The notes beneath the pieces were generated by a model that was not told the DNA's origin, searched no databases, and saw nothing but the letters and a program-made list of their open reading frames with translations. Shown in pieces: positions 58,060 through 64,000 of a stretch of DNA of 64,000 nt. A program made the translations under genes and the position numbers. Source of the DNA: Megaleporinus macrocephalus (lineage: Eukaryota > Chordata > Actinopteri > Characiformes > Anostomidae); the NCBI GenBank assembly GCA_021613375.1, contig JAJQXZ010000051.1, positions 1 to 64,000 of the forward strand, given 5' to 3'. Position 1 is the stretch's first letter, and every line of letters starts with the position of its first letter.

Positions 58060-61000
58060 GTATGTGTGTGAGTGTAGAGTATGTGTGTAAAGTTTGTGTG
58101 TGAGAGTACAGTACCTGTTTTAAATATGTATGTGAGTGTAGAGTATGTGTGTGAGAGTGTAGAATATGTGAGTGTGAGTGTATAGTATGTTTGTGAGTGT
58201 AGAAAATGTGTATGAGTATAGAGTATGTGTGTGAGTGTAGAGTGTGTGTGTAAAGTATGTGTGTATAGTATGTGTGTGAGTCTAGACTATGTGTTTAAAG
58301 TATGTGTGTGAGTGTAGAGTACGTGTGTGTAGGTGTACAGTATGTATGTAAGTGTAGAATGTGAGTTTATAGTATGTGTGTGTAGAGTACGTGTTTAAAG
58401 TATGTGTGTGAGTGTAGAATATGTGTGGGTGTAGTGTATGTGTTTAAGTGTAGATTATGTGTGTAGAGTATGTTTGTGTCAGTGTAGAGTATGCGTGTAT
58501 AGTATGTGTCTGAGTGTAGAGTATGTGTGTAAAGTATGTGTGTAAAGTACGTGTGTGAGTTTAGACTATGTGTGTAAAGTATGTGTGTGAGTGTACAGTA
58601 CGTGTTTAAAATATGCATGTGAGTGTAGAGTATGTGTGTGTGAGTGTAGAGTATGTGTTAAAAGTATGTGTGTGAGTGTAGAGTATGTGTGTAAAGTATG
58701 TGTGTGAGTGTACAGTACGTGTTTAAAATATGTATGTGAGTGTAGAATATGTGTGTCAGTGTAGAGTATGTGTTTAAAGTATGTGTGTGAGTGTAGAGTG
58801 TGTGTGAGTGTAGAATATTTGTGTAAGTGTAGTGTGTGTGTGAGTGTAGAGTATGCGTGTGAGTGTAGAGTATGTGTGTGAGTAGAATATTTGTGTGAGT
58901 GTAGTGTGTGTGTGAGTATAGATTATGTTTGTTTGAGTGTAGAATATGTGTGTGAGTGAAGAGTGTTTGTGAGTGTAGCGTATGTGTGAAGAGTATGTGT
59001 GTGAGTGTAGAGTTTGTGTTTAAAGTATGTGTGTGAGTGATGAGTATGTGTTTGTGAGTGTACAGTATGTGTGTGAGTGTAGAGTGTGAGTGCATAGTAT
59101 GTGTGTGAGTGTAGAGAACGTGTTTAAAGTATGTGTGTGAGTGTAGAGTATGTGTGTATAGTATGTGTGTGAGTGTAGAGTATGTGTAGAGTATGTGTGT
59201 GAGTGTAGAGTGTGAGTGTATAGTATTTGTCTGAGTGTAGAGTACGTGTTTAAAGTATGTGTGTGAGTGTAGAGTATGTGTGTAAAGTGTGTGTGTGAGT
59301 GTACAGTACCTGTTTTAAATATGTATGTGAGTGTAGAGTATGTGTGTGAGAGTGTAGAATATGTGAGTGTGAGTGTATAGTATGTTTGTGTGTAGAAAAT
59401 GTGTATGAGTATAGAGTATGTGTGTGAGTGTAGAGTGTGTGTGTAAAGTATGTGTGTATAGTATGTGTGTGAGTGTAGAGTATGTGTTTAAAGTATGTGT
59501 GTGAGTGTAGAGTACGTGTGTGTGGGTGTACAGTATGTGTGTATGTGTAGAATGTGAGTTTATAGTATGTGTGTGTAGAGTACGTGTTTAAAGTATGTGT
59601 GTGAGTGTAGAGTATGTGTGTATAGTAGGTGTGTGAGCATAGAGTACGTGTAGAGTATGTGTGTGTGTAGAGTACGTGTTTAAAGCATGTGTGTGAGTGT
59701 AGAGTATGAGTGTGAGTGTAGAGTATTTGTTTGAAGTATGTGTGTGTGAGTGTAGAGCATGTGTGTAAAGTATGTGTGAGTGTAGAGTATATGTGTGTGA
59801 GTGTAGAGTATGTGTGTGAAGTATGTGTGTGTGAGTGTAGAGTATGTGTGGGTGTAGTGTATGTGTTTAAGTGTAGATTATGTGTGTAGAGTATGTGTGT
59901 GTCAGTGAAGAGTATGTGTGTAAAGTATGTTTGTAAAGTACGTGTGTGAGTTTAGAGTATGTGTTTAAAGTATTTGTGTAAGTGTAGAGTATGTGTGTAA
60001 ATTATGTGTGTGAGTGTAGAGTATGTGTGTCGGTGTAGAGTATGTGTTTAAAATATGCATGTGAGTGTAGAGTATGTGTGTGTGAGTGTAGAGTATGTGT
60101 AGAGTATAAGTGTGAGTGTAGAGTGCTTGTTCAAAGTATGTGTGTGAGTGTAGAGTATGTGTGTGAGTGTAGAATATTTGTGTGAGTGTAGTGTATGTGT
60201 GAGTATAGAGTATGTGTGTTTGAGTGTAGAATATGTGTGTGAGTAGAATTTGTGTTTAAAATATGTGTGAGTGAAGAGTATGTGTTTGTGAGTGTAGAGT
60301 GTGTGTGAGTGTAGAGTGGTATGTGTGTGTGTAAGTGCAGAATGTGAGTTTATAGTATGTGTGTGAGTATAGAGTACGTGTTTAAAGTATGTGTGTGAGT
60401 GTAGAGTACGTGTTTGATGTATGTGTTTGAGTGTAGAGTACGTGTAGAGTGTGTGTGAGTTTAGAGTGTGAGTGTATAGTATGAATCTGAGTATAAAGTA
60501 TGTGTTTAAAGTATGTGTGTGAGTTTAGAGTATGTGTGTAAAATGTGTGTGTGAGTGCAGAGTACGAGTTGAAAGTATGTGTGTGATTGTAGAGTATGTG
60601 TTTAAAGTATGTGTGAGAGTGTAAAGTATGACTGTGAGTGTAGAGTATGTGTGTGAGTGTAGAATATGTGTTAGTGTAAAGTGTGTGTGTGAGTATAGTG
60701 TATGTGTGTGTGAGTGTAGAATATGTGTGTAAAGTATGTGTGTGAAATATCTGTGTTAGAATAGAGTATGTGTTTAAAGTATGTGTGTGAGTGTAAAGTA
60801 TGTGTGTGTGAGTGTACAGTATGTGTGTGAGTGTAGAGTACGTTTTTAAAGTATGTGTAAGTGTATAGTATGTGTGTGAGCGTAGAATACGTGTAGAGTA
60901 TGTGTGTGAGTGTAGAGTCTGTGTGTGAGTGTAGCGTATTTGTGTGTGAGTGTACAGTATGTGTGTGAGTGTAGAGTACGTGTGTAAAGTATGTGTGTGA

Positions 61001-64000
61001 GTGTAGAGTATGAATTTTAAGTATTTTTGTGAGTGTAGAGTATGTGTTTAAAGTATGTGAGTGAGTGTAGAGTGTGTGTGTAGAGTACGTGTTTAAAGTA
61101 TGTGTGTGAGTGTAGAGTATGTGTGTAAAGTGTGTGTGTCAAGTATGTGTGTGAGTAGAGTATTTGTGTGCGAGTGTAGAGTATGTGTGTGTAGAGTACG
61201 TGTTTTAAGTATGAGTGAGTGGAGAGTATATGTGTGTGTAGAGTATGTGTTTAAAGTATGTGTGTGAGTGTACAGTATGTGTGTAAAGTATGTGTGTGTA
61301 TAGGATGTGAGTAAAGTATATGTGTGAGTGTAGAATATGTGTGTGTGAGTGTAGAGTATTTGTGTGTGAGTGTAGAGTATGTGTGTAAAGTATGTGTGAG
61401 TGTAGAGTATGTGTGTGTGAGTGTAGAGTATGTGTTTATAGTATGTGTGTGAGTGTAGAGTATGTATTTAAAGTATGTGTGTGAGTGTAGAGTATGTGTG
61501 TAAAGTATGTGTGTGAGTGTAGAGTATGCTTTTAAAGTATATGTGTGAGTGAAGAGTATGAGTGTGAGTGTAGAGTATGTGTGTGAGTGTAGAGTGTCTG
61601 TGTAAAGTATGTGTGTATAGTATGTGTGTGAGTCTAGAGTATGTGTTTAAAGTATGTGTGTGAGTGTAGAGTACGTGTGTGTAGGTGTACAGTATGTATG
61701 TAAGTGTAGAATGTGAGTTTATAGTATGTGTGTGTAGAGTACGTGTTTAAAGTATGTGTGTGAGTGTAGAATATGTGTGGGTGTAGTGTATGTGTTTAAG
61801 TGTAGATTATGTGTGTAGAGTATGTTTGTGTCAGTGTAGAGTATGCGTGTATAGTATGTGTCTGAGTGTAGAGTATGTGTGTAAAGTATGTGTGTAAAGT
61901 ACGTGTGTGAGTTTAGACTATGTGTTTAAAGTATGAGTGTGAGTGTAGAGTATGTGTGTAAAGTTTGTGTGTGAGAGTACAGTACCTGTTTTAAATATGT
62001 ATGTGAGTGTAGAGTATGTGTGTGAGAGTGTAGAATATGTGAGTGTGAGTGTATAGTATGTTTGTGAGTGTAGAAAATGTGTATGAGTATAGAGTATGTG
62101 TGTGAGTGTAGAGTGTGTGTGTAAAGTATGTGTGTATAGTATGTGTGTGAGTCTAGAGTATGTGTTTAAAGTATGTGTGTGAGTGTAGAGTACGTGTGTG
62201 TAGGTGTACAGTATGTATGTAAGTGTAGAATGTGAGTTTATAGTATGTGTGTGTAGAGTACGTGTTTAAAGTATGTGTGTGAGTGTAGAATATGTGTGGG
62301 TGTAGTGTATGTGTTTAAGTGTAGATTATGTGTGTAGAGTATGTTTGTGTCAGTGTAGAGTATGCGTGTATAGTATGTGTCTGAGTGTAGAGTATGTGTG
62401 TAAAGTATGTGTGTAAAGTACGTGTGTGAGTTTAGACTATGTGTTTAAAGTATGAGTGTGAGTGTAGAGTATGTGTGTAAAGTATGTGTGTGAGTGTACA
62501 GTACGTGTTTAAAATATGCATGTGAGTGTAGAGTATGTGTGTGTGAGTGTAGAGTATGTGTTAAAAGTATGTGTGTGAGTGTAGAGTATGTGTGTAAAGT
62601 ATGTGTGTGAGTGTACAGTACGTGTTTAAAATATGTATGTGAGTGTAGAATATGTGTGTCAGTGTAGAGTATGTGTTTAATGTATGTGTGTGAGTGTAGA
62701 GTGTGTGTGAGTGTAGAATATTTGTGTAAGTGTAGTGTGTGTGTGAGTGTAGAGTATGCGTGTGAGTGTAGAGTATGTGTGTGAGTAGAATATTTGTGTG
62801 AGTGTAGTGTGTGTGTGAGTATAGATTATGTTTGTTTGAGTGTAGAATATGTGTGTGAGTGAAGAGTGTTTGTGAGTGTAGCGTATGTGTGAAGAGTATG
62901 TGTGTGAGTGTAGAGTTTGTGTTTAAAGTATGTGTGTGAGTGATGAGTATGTGATTGTGAGTGTACAGTATGTGTGTGAGTGTAGAGTGTGAGTGCATAG
63001 TATGTGTGTGAGTGTAGAGAACGTGTTTAAAGTATGTGTGTGAGTGTAGAGTATGTGTGTATAGTATGTGTGTGAGTGTAGAGTATGTGTAGAGTATGTG
63101 TGTGAGTGTAGAGTGTGAGTGTATAGTATTTGTCTGAGTGTAGAGTACGTGTTTAAAGTATGTGTGTGAGTGTAGAGTATGTGTGTAAAGTGTGTGTGTG
63201 AGTGTACAGTACCTGTTTTAAATATGTATGTGAGTGTAGAGTATGTGTGTGAGAGTGTAGAATATGTGAGTGTGAGTGTATAGTATGTTTGTGTGTAGAA
63301 AATGTGTATGAGTATAGAGTATGTGTGTGAGTGTAGAGTGTGTGTGTAAAGTATGTGTGTATAGTATGTGTGTGAGTGTAGAGTATGTGTTTAAAGTATG
63401 TGTGTGAGTGTAGAGTACGTGTGTGTGGGTGTACAGTATGTGTGTAAGTGTAGAATGTGAGTTTATAGTATGTGTGTGTAGAGTACGTGTTTAAAGTATG
63501 TGTGTGAGTGTAGAGTATGTGTGTATAGTAGGTGTGTGAGCATAGAGTACGTGTAGAGTATGTGTGTGTGTAGAGTACGTGTTTAAAGCATGTGTGTGAG
63601 TGTAGAGTATGAGTGTGAGTGTAGAGTATTTGTTTGAAGTATGTGTGTGTGAGTGTAGAGCATGTGTGTAAAGTATGTGTGAGTGTAGAGTATATGTGTG
63701 TGAGTGTAGAGTATGTGTGTGAAGTATGTGTGTGTGAGTGTAGAGTATGTGTGGGTGTAGTGTATGTGTTTAAGTGTAGATTATGTGTGTAGAGTATGTG
63801 TGTGTCAGTGAAGAGTATGTGTGTAAAGTATGTGTGTAAAGTACGTGTGAGTTTAGAGTATGTGTTTAAAGTATTTGTGTAAGTGTAGAGTATGTGTGTA
63901 AATTATGTGTGTGAGTGTAGAGTATGTGTGTCGGTGTAGAGTATGTGTTTAAAATATGCATGTGAGTCTAGAGTATGTGTGTGTGAGCATAGAGTATGTG
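58060..64000. repeat. Higher-order repeat of about 3.87-3.90 kb in SatB3, second copy cut by the window end
   Basis: Sequence from about 58060 is found again from about 61931. Markers: GTACCTGTTTTAAATATG at 58111 and 61982 (offset 3871), and CGGTGTAGAGTATGTG at 60031 and 63932 (offset 3901). The offset change means small indels between copies. A shorter block (about 61600-61930) also recurs about 520 bp later and matches 58250-58560. Confidence 0.85.

Larger units (their letters stand above)
52240..64000. repeat. SatB array 3 (continues past the window end)
   Basis: The longest SatB array, with units like SatB1 and SatB2 (GTAGAGTATGTGTGTGAG, GTATGTGTGTAAA) and almost no C on the + strand. 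It starts with the same transition (GTGAAAACTTATGAGGGTAT) as the other SatB arrays. Several higher-order levels are present, listed separately. No gene or single-copy DNA was seen in these 11.8 kb. Confidence 0.95.

Noticed and set aside
52240..64000. Telomeric repeat (TTAGGG type)
   Set aside because: The GT-rich, C-poor strand looks similar at first glance, but units are 13-21 bp with AGAGTATG and no TTAGGG runs occur.

Overview
The window is eukaryotic nuclear DNA, most likely from a ray-finned fish. It has GT-AG introns with consistent phase, CRE-like promoter motifs, CA-rich 3' UTRs with AATAAA signals, and intron repeats resembling dispersed sequences common in teleosts. The fish placement is an inference; I see no gene that fixes the species.

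About 60% of the 64 kb is tandem satellite DNA of two related families. SatA has a 24-bp unit with core GAGTATGTTTGTGAGAG and a 23-bp variant ending in TGTAAGAGG. SatB is a looser mix of about 19-21-bp and 13-bp units with cores GTAGAGTATGTGTGTGAG and GTATGTGTGTAAA. Between the arrays lie three head-to-tail copies of one module, all on the + strand: SatA array, about 2.15 kb of unique 5' flank, one spliced gene, CA-rich 3' UTR, 61-bp minisatellite, SatB array. Layout: SatA1 1-9478; flank and gene 1 9479-16724; SatB1 16725-19998; SatA2 19999-22388; flank and gene 2 22389-30684; SatB2 30685-35424; SatA3 35425-42508; flank and gene 3 42509-52239; SatB3 52240 to the window end.

I do not recognise the gene. 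All three copies encode a protein starting MSCLWNWCRRGSDSS, with a Lys/Arg-rich block and a Glu-rich region in exon 1. Next comes a variable number of paired exons, A (75 nt) and B (123 nt, or 126 nt for the last one). Three exons then encode an acidic linker, a basic RG-containing segment and a 48-49 residue tail. Every intron up to the second-last exon is phase 1, so A and B exons can be duplicated or skipped without changing frame. Gene 1 has 3 A/B pairs and a predicted 438-residue product. Gene 2 has 4 pairs, but its first B exon carries a 1-base insertion. Gene 3 has 4 intact A and 5 B exons (546 residues). It also carries a mostly deleted first A exon and an internal stretch that looks like a fusion scar between two older gene copies.

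Repetition is nested at several levels: 24-bp satellite units, higher-order satellite repeats of about 0.5 to 3.9 kb, a 61-bp minisatellite that sets intron lengths in steps of 61 bp, A/B exon cassettes, and whole gene-plus-satellite modules. The long open frames in the satellites follow from repeat units divisible by three and are unlikely to encode proteins. No tRNA, rRNA, CRISPR array or complete transposon was seen.
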